64,000 nucleotides of DNA. Source: Epiperipatus broadwayi. Lineage: Eukaryota > Onychophora > Udeonychophora > Euonychophora > Peripatidae. The stretch spans positions 8,171,230 through 8,235,229 of the forward strand of contig JAQFVV010006215.1 of assembly GCA_028023455.1 (NCBI GenBank). Reading direction: 5' to 3'. Position numbers and translations under genes: made by a program. Positions 24,095 to 38,272 of this stretch are shown here, one piece after another (the first letter of the stretch is position 1; each line of letters starts with the position of its first letter). The notes below the pieces were generated by a model. The model ran no database searches. It was not told the origin of the DNA and was given only the letters and a program-made list of their open reading frames with translations.

Positions 24095-25160
24095 TACCAT
24101 GTTTAATTGCACCATGACTAATTGTAGCCCTCCAATGTAGTCTATTCTCTGCAATATCTTCCCAAAAAGAAACAATCAATATTCACTTTTTTAGAATGAC
24201 TTTGAGATAATCCTTATAATGTAAGTGGGATCTATTTCTACCATAAAAACCATGTTCAAGTTAATTAAAAACTAACTTTTTAGAAAATGCTGCATTATTT
24301 TTTATTTACATGTTTAATACAATGAAGCTGAGTTTTTGTAATAGTTTACTCTATAATATCATAAGCATCTTTATATGAATTTTTAATGCCTTTATGTTGA
24401 GTTAATAGGATATCAAAGTCTCACTTCCATGCAATAAATTAGGTAAAATGATAGCTTTCTGCCTACAGCTAATTTAGTGGTAGTAATGATTTCTCTGTAA
24501 TACATTACATTATTGTTTAATTTGTTGATAAACTTTTAGCTAAAAGTTGCAAAGTTTTTTTCTATCACTAGTTGATAAAGAACTTGAGTTTTTGAACAAT
24601 AATTATTAAACCAAAATCTTTATATGCTCCATTAAATACATTCTGTAAATCATTCTTTGAACTAAAAAAAAAATAACATAATCATCAGCATAATGTAATT
24701 CCAGAATCAATAAAAATAAAGTTCTTGTTTTTGTTTTTAATTGATTCAAATTTGTGCCACATTTTGATCCCCATTTCATTAAGCCATTTATAATAATTTC
24801 AAAGATCACTATCATAAAAATTGAAAACAATGTTGGAATAAATACACATCATTGTTTAACACCATTTTTCATTTCAAAAGCTTTAGATTTTCTATTAATA
24901 ACACTTGTATAATATGAATAAATTTTAGTAGACAACCAACTAATTTCAAACAATGTTGTAGACTTGTTTGTTTAATTAAAATCACATGCCTTGACCAAAT
25001 TAATAAAAGATATATATAAATCATACTTTTAAATACAAATGTATTATATATACTTTTGTTATTGATACTTATTTTACATTTTCCTGACAACAAAAACATG
25101 ACTGCAGTGTTCCTTGATTCTCTAAAACCATACCGAGTCTCTAATATCACTCATTCATGA
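24095..25160 (-). pseudogene. Decayed LINE reverse transcriptase, 3' half
   Basis: On the minus strand, GFRESRNT (about 25120) is followed by a stretch whose frame-shifted reading resembles DLYxxFxDLxKAFD (about 25030-24960). Next come KFIxxI, an xNGVKQxC-like NGVKQ equivalent (about 24860), NLNQLKTKTR (about 24735), LHYADDYVIF (catalytic YADD, about 24680) and, near the end, WRATISHGAIKHGK (about 24150-24110). The order agrees with non-LTR elements whose RT carries GFRxxRGT and VKQGCVLAPTLF. Many frameshifts make it non-functional. The class (RTE-like or another) is not certain. Confidence 0.65.
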
Positions 25161-25375
25161 CTAGACAAAACCTGTCCAATGAAATCCTTGAAAATACCAT
25201 TTTGTATTGAATAATAATGATGTTCTATCAATAATTATTGTAATATTGTCTATCCACTTTATTTTAAAAAATTGGAACAATAGAAGAATCCTTAAGACCA
25301 AGTGGTACAGCTTTACGAATTCATATATTCTCTAAAAAAATACATTTTTAAAACTAGCATGTCACTACAATTTAA

Positions 25376-25911
25376 AACTTCTCCCCTATATTTACAATTA
25401 GGCTCCAGGTATAAGAATGCCCGGTATGTCAAATCTTACATATTAAGCCTGCATTCTGTCCATCCCACTTTCATGTATTTAAATGGATACTGCCCTATAC
25501 ATGAGGGGTCAGAATGACTTGAGGTCAACATGGGCATGACAACAGTATTGGCATAAACATGGGATTTGGGAATTCTATCATCAGATTTTTAATGATATGT
25601 ATAGCTGAAGAGTTGGAGGTTGGAGTAGGTTGAAGCTTGTCCATTAAAGTGTAAGGATTAGCTATTTTAATATAAACTGAGCACCGATTATATATATGTA
25701 TTTGAGATGGTAATCTGAACCAACTGATGAGTGCTGGTTTAGCAGGAAATATGTATATTGGTGATTATTTATCTTTTCTGCATTTGTGTGGTCATGTGTA
25801 TCATTAGTATGAGATAGTGTGGACAGTGAAGGAGTTTGAAAGTCAGTTCAAATCCCCTATATTTACAACTAGGCTCCAGGTATTAGAGTACCTGGTATTT
25901 CAAATCTTGTT
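25376..25911 (+). repeat. Pair of direct repeats, about 60 bp, 475 bp apart
   Basis: CCCCTATATTTACAATTAGG (25382 onward) and CCCCTATATTTACAACTAGG (25854 onward) begin two similar units that also share GGCTCCAGGTAT and end near TCAAATCTT. The second follows directly on the dispersed repeat unit at 25789-25854. They may be ends of a short element or two insertions of one repeat. Confidence 0.5.
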
Positions 25912-26076
25912 ATTATATAAGAAAATGACAATACCAGATTTAATAGGATTGTCATAACCTTTCTCAGATCCATGTCACTTTTAATGCATCAAAAAAAAAA
26001 TCTAGAATGACCATGAACAATGAATGTCTGTATCTTCTTTGCAGTTTAATCCACCAATCATTTTTAAGCAAGTATT

Positions 26077-27860
26077 TTGTAAAATGGTGCGGAAAAGAGC
26101 TGAAAATGATATAAGAAAGTATAATTGTGAACTAGCAAGGAAAGCTGTAGAAGAAAATAAAAGTCTTAAGAATGTAAAACAACATTTTGGTATTGGTAGG
26201 AAATTTATATCTGCAATAAGAAAAAATTATGGAATTGTTACTAAAAAGAGACATGACATCATGAAATTGGTAGAAGATTTTTATCAAGAATTATATAGTA
26301 ATAAAGAACAAGTACTTCCTATATCTATTACATCTTCTGAATTGCCCAGAATTTTAAATGAAGAAGTGAGACACACAATTAAATGTATGAAGAAGGGAAA
26401 GGCTCCAGGTAATGATGGGATTATAATTGATATATTAAAAGAAGCAGGTGAAGAAATAGAAAAAAATTTAGCAAAGTTATATACCAAATGTCTAAATGAT
26501 AAAGATGTACTGGATGATTGGAAGAATGCAGTAATAATATTAATATTTAAAAAAGGTGATAAAGAAAATATTAGAAATTACAGACCTATCAGCCTTTTAT
26601 CAGTTTTATATAAAATTTTTACCAAGATAATTACAACTCGTCTACAGAGAACATTGGATTTCCACCAACCAAGAGAACAAGCTGGATTTAAAAGTGGTTT
26701 TAGTACAGTATATCATATCCAGGTGTTGAGAGAAGTTATAGAAAGGTCAAGTGAATATGAGTTGTCATTATGTTTTGGATTTGTAGATTATGAAAAGGCA
26801 TTTGATTCTATAGACATTTCTTCAGTGATTAAAGCATTGGATCATCAAGGTATAGATCCAGGATATTGTCATATTTTGAAGAATATTTATAAAAATGCAA
26901 CAGCAACAATTAGATTACATAATGATACTGGGAAAGTCAACATTCAGAAAGATGTAAGACAAGGTGACTCCATATCTCCAAAACTTTTTACAGCAGTGCT
27001 GCAGGAAGTATTTTGTGGATTAAAATGGGAAACTAAAGGAGTGAAAGTAAATGGAGATTATTTAAGTCATTTAGATTTCGCAGATGATGTAGTTGTTTTT
27101 GCAAATAATGCTTCAGAGCTGCAGGATATGTTGCAGGAATTATCAGATGAAAGTAGGACTAAAGATAAATGTTAAAAAGACTAAAGTAATGTTTAATCGA
27201 TTTGCTCAAAATATGAAAATAAAGATTGATTATGATGAATTAGAGGAAGTTAACAGTTACAAATACCTTGGTCAGATTATTAATACAGATGGAAACATAA
27301 TGGAAGAAATTAATCATAGAATTAAACTTGGTTGGAGTGCTTTTGGTAGAAATAACTTGATACTAAAAGGAAATATGCCTATGTGTTTGAAAAGGAAGGT
27401 TTTTAACAAATGTGTTTTACCAGTTCTTACTTATGGATCTGAGACTTGGGCACTTAATAGAAGAGCAATACAGAGACTTCAGACTACTCAAAGAAGTATG
27501 GAGAGATGTATGTTGGGAGTAACAAGAAGAGATCGAAAACGCAATGTATGGGTAAGAGAACAAACGGGTGTTACTGACCTCATTGAAAAAATTAAAAGAT
27601 TGAAGTGGAGTTGGGCTGGACATATTGCTAGAAGAGATGATAATAGATGGACAATTGAAATTTTAAACTGGATTCCAAGAGATTGTAAAAGACCCAGAAA
27701 GAGACCACATGTGAGATGGATGGATGAAATAAGAAAGTGTGCAGGGGTGATGTGGAGAAGAGAAGCTGAAGAGTGGAGAAGATGGATTAAACTTGGAGAG
27801 ACCTTCATCCTGCAGTGGATTGATAATGGTTGATAATAATGATGATGATTATAGAAAAAA
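26077..27860 (+). mobile_element. 5'-truncated RTE-like non-LTR retrotransposon
   Basis: The copy begins just before the segment that links endonuclease to reverse transcriptase in RTE elements, and it ends in a TGATAATAATGATGATGATT tail (27830-27849). Tails of short repeats are typical of RTE. The endonuclease domain is missing, as expected from incomplete reverse transcription. Confidence 0.82.
26084..27833 (+). pseudogene. RTE-like reverse transcriptase, one frameshift
   Basis: Copies element RNA into DNA at the target. The sequence opens with DIRKYNCELARKAVEENKSL (linker), then KGKAPGNDGI (about 26395), NYRPISLLSVLYKIF (about 26577), FGFVDYEKAFDSID with motif A aspartates (about 26778), RQGDSISPKLF (about 26957) and LDFADDVVVF (catalytic FADD, about 27070). 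A frameshift near 27150 moves the reading to the second part (VGLKINVKKTKVMF, YKYLGQIINTDG). That part runs on through HIARRDDNRW to the stop after WIDNG (27833). Only this one frameshift separates the two open parts, so the copy is fairly young. Confidence 0.85.
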
Positions 27861-30086
27861 TAAATTTTAATAATAGTCTGTAATATTGCAAATTAAATTT
27901 AAGTTTTATTAATTAAAAAATGTAGCTTAGAATTAGAGCTATAATTCAAATACATGAGATTTGAAACAGTGGATGCTTCACTATATTCATTATAATTTTA
28001 TGTTGATTATAATTAATGACTTTTTGAATGTATATAAATCAACTTGAATCATATTTTTAGGCAAGTGATTCTTGAATGCTCAATATTTTTGATATTATAA
28101 AATTGTAATTTGGAATAATTCTTAAACATTATCCAACATTAATGTTTATTATAACATAATCATAAAATTATATATATGATATCAATAATTATGCGCTTAT
28201 AACGCTCTTAAAGAAGTTATATATATTATTAAATTTATTTAAAGCTTAGCGCTTTCAAAGCTCTATGGCTTCATGCTAATAGCTCTTAATATGCTTTTTT
28301 ATATTACATTTGTAAATATAAGCTTATTAAGTCATGTGATGTATGACTTGATTTCCTTACTATTATATATATGTGAATAATTTTAAGAAAAATTCTCTGT
28401 ATATTTCATAGATAATTTTCAGCTATGTCACAAAATAGGCAAATACAAATTAGAAACAGGCACTACAAACTGAAATAATGCCTAATTACATCTTAGCTGA
28501 CAATTAGTTATAAATTATAATACATGAAGAAACTCTACTAAAATTATTAACATTTATATCTAAAAAGCTCATGAGAAGTTCTCTAATTATTGTCTATAAC
28601 TCTTTATGGGAGTCATAGAAAGTTATAACTCCTGTTAATATAAATATTAATGTCTGATCTATAGTCTTTGTATAATCTAGGGTAATAATTTAACAGTAGA
28701 TTCACAATCAGTGTAAAGTTAATAATAAATGATGCGATTTCAATTAGCAAGGCTTGCTTTTAATTGTTTCTTTTCTGGTTACAATATAACTGAAAAATTA
28801 TCTGTAAAATACAAATAAAATGCCCATTAATAATTACTTATAAAAGCCATAAAAATATTTTCATTATATTCCTATTCTTTGCTAAAAGTTAAAACAAGAA
28901 TGAAAAATAACTAAAATTCTCACTTCTTTGTAGCACTACTGGAAAATTTAATGGTAGGTAATTTGATATTTTCTATATACCTTTATGCATATTCGAATTT
29001 TATATACACATGCACACACATATTTGTACATGTATATTATACTATTTTTAATGGATGTTTAGATGGAAATATTTACTGTATGAAGTTATATATGGACAAC
29101 TCCACATACTAAATATTTCCATATATATATAGATAGAGAAGAAAAAAAAGAAAGAAAGAGGGAAAAGGACAGAGGGAGAGAAAGACAAAAAGAGAGAGCC
29201 AAGATATATACATAAAACCAAAAATTTAAGATTTATACGACAATAGTTAGTGATTTAACATATTAAAAAGTAATATAAAAAATTTAATAAGAATAATTGT
29301 GTACTGAAATAATAAAAAACATAATTAGAACATGTGACTATCATTTTAGGATTCAAATTTATTCAATTCATTAATAAAATTTCTTACTACAATAGTACTT
29401 AGATTTATCTATTATAATGGATTACATTTCTTTACATTTTTGATGAGAATAAAATATTCATTTAAATTCTTTCTACCTTAATGATTTAAACTATATTATA
29501 TATTTAATATTATTAATGACTGTATGTCTTGCATAGTTTAGTACAATAGTAGAATAACAAAATAAGAAACTCAAACTCCATAAATTATGACCCAACTCCA
29601 TTATTTCCTATGCTCAAATTTATTGGATGAACTTCTAAGAAATAATTCTTTCAGTTATTTTTTTTTCTACTGAACATATAATGAAATGTATTTGTTTTCA
29701 AATTATTTGCTAATATTCCATTTTATTTAATATAGTTATAATATATATAGTTGCACAAGGATAAATGAAAATAAAAGTTACCATGAATAATTTCATACCA
29801 ACTACATTACTGATGGAGAAGGGTCATACTCCTACAGCTGTGAAGCCTACAATTAATCTTTACCTGTTATATCATATACATATTTTAAAACTCATTAAAG
29901 GTGTAGAGAACCAATCATATTTCATGATAATTTTATTTTGAATTTAAAAAATAAATAATCTTGATAGAAAAAATAAATTTAGTTATTCTATATGGACTAA
30001 ACAATTTTAATTTAATAATAAACTTATATTACATTTCCACTATTTTACATAACATAATAAGTAAAATAACAACAACATAATCTTAC

Positions 30087-30263
30087 CCTATCAGCATCGT
30101 ATGCCGAAACAACAGCAACTAATGAATTGTTGGCTGAGTTTTCATTAATAGATACAGAATATTCATATTTATTAAAAACTGGATAATGATTATTAATATC
30201 TTCTACTATAATATTCACAGTGGTTGAATCTTCAACAATCAAAGGTTCATCATTTCCAGGAAA
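30087..30263 (-). CDS. Cadherin-like gene, exon E
   Basis: A 177-bp, phase 0-0 exon of 59 codons. It covers the last strand of one EC repeat (STTVNIIVEDINNHYPVF), with the linker motif DINNHYPVF in place of DxNDNxPxF, and the start of the next (YEYSVSINENSANNSLVAVV, then SAYDADR). The NEN glutamate and the DxD of YDAD are conserved calcium ligands. Acceptor GCTTTCTTTTTAG; donor AGG|GTAAGA. A short polar segment (FPGNDEPLIVED) before the strand is longer than in a minimal EC repeat and may be a surface loop. Confidence 0.9.
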
Positions 30264-32400
30264 CTAAAAAGAAAGCAAAAAGTTAGATGTACATTAATAT
30301 ATTATGAAGAAGTTTGTCACAAATAGACATACATGTGTATGTAAGAATGTTTCTGATATTCTTTACTAATATTATTTTATATTAAAATATTAATGATTTG
30401 TATTTAACATATTTATTTTCTTAGTTAGCTTAACTATAAACAAAATGTAATAAAGAAAACTGTAGATATTACAAGTGGATGATAGATTCATTAGTGACTT
30501 TACTTAGTCCTTCAATTCTACTGCAGCCATAAATTTCATGGTCAACAACATATGTGTTTCATTATTTGTTTGTCCACATCTATATAGATCAGTGACTGCT
30601 AAATACCACCTATAAAACAGATGAGTGCAACAAGAATATGTTATTCTGAATCTGGTGATAAGACTTCAATTGTATCTAGAAAGACCAAATCCATCTGTTT
30701 TTACTATTGGGCCATAAAAAAATTGTTTGGAGCCACATAAATATTACATTTTTTATAATGTAATTTTTCTATTGCCAATTCTTGGTTGAACATTTGGAAA
30801 GGAACTTGATTTAAGATGATTCTTAAGTGATCAAACTATATTTTGAGTTATTGATAAGTTCATTCTACTAACAGGCTTTTCATACATTTTCTTTGAGGCA
30901 AGTTCTCTTCTACTATCTGGTGGAGAAATATGTAAAGCTATATGGCAGTAATATTTTTCATTATTATTTAATTTAGTATCCAAAAATTGAGGGTAGAAAC
31001 TTTTTCTCTAAACAGAAATATTAATAATAATAATCATAGAATATCATTACCTTTAACTTAACCTTTTTATAAAATTAAAATGTTTTAAAATCTAAATTTT
31101 GCCACTTAAAAAAATGACCTAAAAATAATGTTGGTTATTTTATTATTTATAATAAAAATTGTTTGAAAAAAAAGTCAATTATTTAAGTATTCAAGCAAAA
31201 ATTAAAAAGTGCTAAATTATTTATCTAAAAAAACTATTTAGTATATGAGACCTGGAAAAGAAAAAAAATTACCATGAATATTTATGTGTGTTGCTATTTA
31301 TGATGTTAAATTTCCAGTTTTAATATTGTATTTATCATAAAATAGAAAAATAAGCTACTTTATTATAAAAAGAAATTAAATTCAGTATAATTTTCAATAC
31401 AAAATATATATGAATAAAATGAGGACTACTTCAAATAATAATGGATCCATAATCTAAGAAAAAAAAAGGAAAAAATCAATAAATTTACTCTTAGAAAATA
31501 AATATATTGTTTATTAAATATTTTGATTGATAAAATATACTGCCAATTATCTGGAAAATGTTACTTAAAAGGAGCTATTATCTATAGACTTTTTTGGGGT
31601 CTTTAAGCTTGAAGATAATTAGGACCATCAGAAAATCACAGTTATTACAATTAGTCTAAAAAACACATTTTTTCACTTTAAATCTTTATTAATACATTTA
31701 AATATGTACTGTTATATGTATAAGCTCAATTTCACTGAAAGAATTTTAAAGGATTTCATGCCCTCTATAATGAATTGAAGAAAGATTCATCTATGTAATA
31801 ATTTGTAAATCATTGTTATTTTTTTTAGTAAAAAAAAAAAAAAAACATTTTTATTAGACAGAGGAGGATTGTGTCAAACAATACAAATCAAGTTAGTAAT
31901 GATGATGATTAAGTACATAATTGTTTGTTCTAAGTAGTTTTAGCCTTGATTCTTTTCATCTATAAAAATATCCCAATTAGTTAGGTCATTTAAACCTTAC
32001 TGAAAAAAGTTATCAATTCTAGAGCAAAATTTTTCAACTAGTTATCTGACAATTGTTAGTAAATGGGTATCTAGTTATTGTTAATTAGCTAATAAAACCT
32101 AGGATAATCTGACTTGGTCAGATAAATGTTGAAGTAGTGATTATGAAAAAAAAACATTTAGAAAATATGACCACTGGTAGAAATATCTCATTTCTATGGA
32201 TATTGAAGCCCTGGTTATCTCTATCTTATCTTCTGATCCATATTCAAAACATTTTTAGTTAACAATTATTTAAAACTATTTCAGTATAACATATCTCAAA
32301 TCTCAGAAACACAGAATTTTTATAAACAATATTTTGCATGAAACTTATTGAGTTTACATTATATGTATTATGAAAATATTTATTAATATAAACTACTCAC
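30264..32400 (-). other. Cadherin intron D-E, 2.1 kb
   Basis: Bounded by exons D and E. Bases 30480-30950 are somewhat less AT-rich and read on the minus strand as short broken frames (for example DLYRCGQTN), which may be an old retroelement trace. The rest shows only AT-rich sequence. Confidence 0.6.
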
Positions 32401-32485
32401 CTTGTGAGAAGAATAAGCTTTGACAACAAGCACATGAATTTCTTTTTCATTTACATCTAGTTCCTTGATTACTGAAATATTTCCA
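32401..32485 (-). CDS. Cadherin-like gene, exon D
   Basis: An 85-bp exon encoding (S)GNISVIKELDVNEKEIHV followed by LVVKAYSSHK. Placed after exon C it gives FAINKISGNISVIKELD, the classical 'FxIxxxxGxIxxxxxLD' stretch of a cadherin repeat. The usual LDRE calcium motif is LDVN here. Acceptor is a T-rich tract ending TTTTTTTTAG; donor is AAG|GTGAGT. It starts with one base that completes the exon C codon and ends in phase 0. The perfect motif across the exon C/D junction argues that no coding exon is missed in the 25-kb intron between them. Confidence 0.86.
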
Positions 32486-33654
32486 CTAAAAAAAAAGATA
32501 CCAGAAATCAAATTAATATCACGCATCTTTTTCTTCCTCTCCAATTGAAAATTTAACTATACAATAGAGTATGACAACATTTATATAATTTTTAAAACTA
32601 TATGGCTTGTAAAAATGTAAACTGCTTTCCTGGGTATGTCAGTTTCATCATCATGAGTTTTCAGCAAGTACAAGTAGTGAACTCATCTAGAAGTAACAGT
32701 ATTTAAAATATTATTTAGCAACTAAGAATAATAAGTTGTTTAAATAAATTTAAGATATGTTGATTTGTGAAGTTTATCACTTATGTATTTAAAATCAATG
32801 AATACAATGTGCTTTATGTTTGAATTAGCAATGTCACCTTGGAACAGTAATTGAAATGCACAAGTGTTAATTATTATTTCTAGAAATATAAAATCATGAC
32901 AAAATTGATTTATCAAAAGGTATAGTTTATATTTTAATGAAAAAAATAGCTTTTAATGCATGAGTTGATTTCAATTTAAATAAATATATGCCATATTGCT
33001 TGTAATATTATATGCATAAAATATATTGATTTATATTATTATTGTGTGTGTGTATATATATATATATACAGAGAGAGATGTATATGTGCAAATATTAATA
33101 AATAATAATAAAACAATGACATTAACTCAAAAGAAAGAACAACAACATTAACATACCAATTAAACAATCAGAGGAAACTGTTAAAACAGAAGATCCAGAT
33201 CCAATATTAAAGTGAACTGTTATTTTTCTCTCTAATTAGTTGTGACGTTTTAGTGACAGAAATTAAAGTTTAGTGTTTCTACTATTGAATAAATAGTTAT
33301 ATTTCTTCATTCATTATATAAATATATGTAGAAATTATAATTAACATTTTATTTTAAACATACTTCTGTAGACATTGTAAATACTATGCTAATGATTCCT
33401 AACATTTATTTTGATTCATCCAGATCTTTTTGTTAGACCAAACCAACATGTTTAAAATGTAACAATGATAATTATAATTTTTAAAAATATAAAATCATGC
33501 ACATTAGTAAAAAAATAATGAACAGCTAATAAAAAAAAAGTAAAGAGTTAAATATATTTGATAATTAATAAAATCAAAATGTATATTTGAAGATAAAAGA
33601 AATTTATAATGTGTCACATAATAAAAAATAATTAGTCATCATTTATATATTTAT

Positions 33655-33928
33655 CATATGTAAATCTTGTGGGAAATAATGAATCTTCACACATGCTATT
33701 GGATTGATATATTTTAAATTATACATTCACTCACATGTCAATAGGTGTTTTAAATGCTTGGACTATGCCTAAACCAAGACTTGATCTTATTATGAACTTG
33801 ATATTTCAATTGACAAATTATTTGTACAAATTGGATTAGATATCACAGGAAAGAGAAAATTTTTCATTTTTAACTGCCAATAGCACATAATGTGAAGATT
33901 CATTTCCTTCCACAAGATTTACATATTG
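33655..33928. repeat. MITE-like element with about 50-bp inverted ends
   Basis: CATATGTAAATCTTGTGG at 33655 is mirrored by CCACAAGATTTACATATTG ending at 33928. The arms (33655-33702, 33877-33928) also share GAATCTTCACA and GCTATTGG. Total about 274 bp, no coding. No clear target duplication. Confidence 0.65.
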
Positions 33929-34897
33929 TACTGGATACCAACATGCATTAAAAACATCAGTCATATGAGGGTGCCACTAGTATGTAATGAGCCTAGAAAA
34001 TTTATTTGAGATGACCGAATATTCACTAACAATGATGAACAGACTTGACAGAAAATAATATAACTGCTTCTGACAATAGCTCAGCTTAGATTATGAGACT
34101 TGTAATTATTAAACAATTGATAGACAGACACAGTAAATAAATATCAGCCAAATTAATTTAATAAATATAATAATATTGTTTATTCGATAGTAAGTTTATA
34201 AAAAATTTAAAATATAAAAGAAAACAAACCTCACCAAAATACAATTAAATAAAAAGAAAGTAATGTTCCTTCATGGATGAGTCCCATCAGATAAGACTTA
34301 AATGAAAAGTTGATTCAGACTATTATATTTCTCAAGACTAATATCCTCAGCAAAAGCAAACATTATCAAAGTATTTATATAAAAACCATGATTCTTAAGG
34401 GAGAGTGATATTACCCAAGATTTTAAATTAACTTTCCTATTATTGTTACTAAGTTATGCAGGCCTATACAGTTTGCTAAGGCACAATGTGGTGCAAATAA
34501 ATCCAAGCCACACCAAAGAGATGACAGTTTTACCAATGGACCATCTTATTGCACACAACACCTATAATCAAAAGCAATTTACTATACATAGGCTATGATA
34601 GTTCACACAAGTCTGATCTTTCACTTCAATGTTCCTTGGATACACATATAACTAAAGAGATTATAAACATTCTGTAGAAATAAATTTATTAAAAAAATAT
34701 TAGTATATGAATTTCTCAATTTATTTTATTTAATGTTTCATTTGCTTTAGACTGCTGCCATCACTAATATCAATGAATTATGAAACTGATTTAAAAAAAA
34801 AAAAATAGAATAAAATTTAAATATTAAAAAAATATTTTGTTATTCAATGGTATGAATTTATTAAAATTAACTTAAGATCTATTATTTATGTAAATCA

Positions 34898-35230
<333 letters not shown>

Positions 35231-35373
35231 CAATTCAATTCATTTATTTAAGTGCAAAACAACAGCATAAAGCCAATTACAGCTTGCACGTACAATAAAA
35301 GTGAAAATAAAGCATATAACATAAAATGAAAATATAAATGTATACATAATAAAGTAAAATTTAAAAGACAAAA

Positions 35374-38120
35374 TCAAACTTCACATTTCAGTTTAACAAG
35401 ATTACAAAATTTCTTATAATCAATGTCACACAGATTAAGGTTACTCCCAATTTGATTATATAAAGAGGGTAACCTAAATAAAGGAGAAACTTTAAGAATA
35501 TTAGAACGGCATGTTTGAATCTGATATACACAAGTAGACTTAGTATCATAACTCAAAGACCTAACTGAGATAGTTGAAACTATATCTGATAAAATAACCT
35601 GTTTATTAACAATTTTATAAAAATATTTCAAATCCCTATACTTTCGTCTAGATGAAAGATTAATCATTTTACCCTCCCAAGAAACATATTTGAAAAACTT
35701 CTTTGAAATAGACTGCAACAAGTTACATCCTTGCAAAGAACTAGGGTTCCAAATTATTGAACCATATTCAATAATAGGAAGAACCAATAAAAAAAACAAT
35801 TTCCGTTTAGTATCATTACTGAACTGATAACCATGTCTAAGAATGGCACCCATAACCTTAAAAGCTTTACCAACAATCATTTCAAGATGAGGAGTAAAAG
35901 ATCCATTACAAGAAAACATAATTCCAAGATCTTTTTGGCATTTAACTGAAATAATTTTATGAGAATTGATATAATAATAAAACTGTAAAACTTCAGATTT
36001 TTTGGAATAAGAAATAAAGGAACATTTATCAAAATTAACTGTCATATTATTTGACTGACACCAAGCACTAAAGTTATCAATATCCTTCTGAAGGAGAACA
36101 CAATCGTTCACTGATACAATTCTTCTAAAAATCTTACAGTCATCAGCATAGCTTAACAGAAAAGAATATCTCAAGCAATCATTAAGATCATTAACGTAAA
36201 CATTAAACAGCATGGGTGCTAAAATACTACCCTGTGGAACACCTAAATTGCATTCAAAATTAAATGAAACTTTATTATTGAATTTAATATATGCTGTACG
36301 ACTACATAGAAATGATTGAAACCAATATACAAGTTTATTAGAGAAACCTATTTTATGTAATTTATGAAGTAAGACACTGTGATCAACTTTATCAAAGGCT
36401 TTTGACAAATCAAAATAAATAACATCTAGTCTTTGATGATCTTCAATAGCATGAGCTATATGATCATAAATTGTCAGTAGATTACTATCAATTGATCTAT
36501 TAGGACTAAAACCATGTTGAGAAGAAGAAATTATCTTACCCACATCTGAAATAATTTTATTATAAATACATCTCTCAAAAATTCTTGCAATGGTATGCAA
36601 AACAGAAATTGGTCTATAATTAGAAACACAATCTCGATCACCATTTTTGAAGATTGGAACCATTTTAGCACATTTCAAAACACTAGGAAAAGTACAAGAA
36701 TTAAGAGACAGATTAAAAACAAAGGCAAGAGGTACTGCAATAAATTCGGCTAGCCCCTTATAAATAAAAGAAGGAATATTATCACATCCTAAACTAGAGT
36801 GAGTCTTAAGCCTCCTAATAGCTACAATAACATCTTCCCTAGAGATATGATCAATTGTACATTTAGCACTAGACAAATTGCCAGGAAATGTAATTTTAGA
36901 ATCAATCCCATGTTGTGAAAAGTATAACTCTGCAAAATGTTTAGAAAAATCATCTGCATTTAATGCAGAACCGTGAGTCATTTGAACCTTTTTCTTACCC
37001 AAGCCTGAATTATTAACAAAATTCCAGAATTCTCTAGGATTAGAAGAAATATTAATTTCAATTTGTTTTATATACTCTTGTAAATCTCGTTTATAGATAT
37101 ATTTAGCCAATCTTCTAAAATTGATAAAATTATTATAATAAATTATATTCTGTGTCTTAAAATAGAGTCTATGATGGTAAGATTTCCTTTTAATAATCTT
37201 AATAAGAGTATATGAAAACCACAGAGGATAACCTTTGTTAAACGATAATTTATTAGGAATATATACATCAATAAAACCATTAAAAATTTTCAAAAAATAA
37301 TCCAAGCAAAAATTCACATCATTAATTGAGTACATATTATTCCAATCAACTTCAGAAAATTTTCTACAAAGATCAATATAATTACCCCTCCCATAATCCC
37401 TTTTCACAACATTAGAACAAGTAATTTTAGAATAACACATCTTAATATAAAATTCGATAGGTGGATGATGAACATCAATTGGAAAAGAAACAGAGACAAA
37501 GTGAAAATTACTAACTATTGGTACATTACAAAGAACACAATCTAAAGTACGCTGAAAACTATTAACAATAGGGTTATATTGTTGAAGCCCAAAAAATTTG
37601 CAAAATCTAAGCATTCTTAAAGCTTTCTGAGATAACAAAGAATAATGTGTAATAATCGTACCCTTAAATAAATCAGGCATATTCAAATCACCAACAATGA
37701 TAATATTATTATATCTAATCAAAAAATCTTCAAGTGCTGTCAAGAAGTAATCAAGCTCTAAAAGTGAGATATTAGGTTTAAAATAAATATTTCCCAATAT
37801 ACATTTAAAATTATGATCCATGTAAACTTCACACCATGTAGATTCACATACAGAAGAAGTAAAACATAGATTTCTATATAAAACATTTTTGTTGATAGCA
37901 ATAAGAGTACCACCTCTTCTAGCTGCATATTCTAAAGATCTATCCGTATGTAAAATATTATACCTATTATCAAGGAAAGAACAATCAGAAAATTGTTGAT
38001 TTAACCAAGTCTCATAAAAAATATCAAATCAAAATGCTCTGTTTCAAAGAATTGTTTAATTTCCACACACTTAGTTCTCATCCCTCTAACATTCATATAA
38101 AAACAAGACAGCCCTACCAT
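35374..38120 (-). pseudogene. LINE-1 ORF2: APE endonuclease and reverse transcriptase, one frameshift
   Basis: Nicks the target and copies the element. The start MVGLSCFYMNVRGMRTK (ATG at 38120) gives the endonuclease N-terminus. A single missing base near 38018, seen against the homologous LINE-2, breaks the frame before ETWLNQQF. From 37821 an 815-residue frame is open: endonuclease motifs GDLNMPDL (residues 44-51) and DVHHPPIEF, then RT motifs YRPISVLHT, VIYFDLSKAFDKVDH (motif A), GVPQGSILAPMLFNVYVNDL and LSYADDCKIF (catalytic YADD), and a C-terminal tail of the CR1 type. Apart from the frameshift it is remarkably intact. Confidence 0.9.
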
Positions 38121-38272
38121 ATTAAATTAAAAATAAATCAAAACAAATAAATAAATGATATCAAGTAAAGAAAAATGTAAGTAAGTATAGTGAATAAAGA
38201 AAATAAGAAATAAAAGAAAATAAAGAAAATAAGAAATCAAAGAAAACAAAGAAAATAAATAAATAAATACCA

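Larger units (their letters stand above)
19422..30086 (-). other. Cadherin intron E-F, about 10.7 kb
   Basis: Bounded by exons E and F. It holds the inverted repeats at 20.3 and 22.6 kb and the LINE parts at 24.1-27.9 kb. Bases 19422-20292, 20410-21400 and 27861-30086 are AT-rich with no gene seen. A purine-rich run lies at 29131-29200, and a short hairpin with TGGAAATATTTA arms at 29060-29125. Confidence 0.7.
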
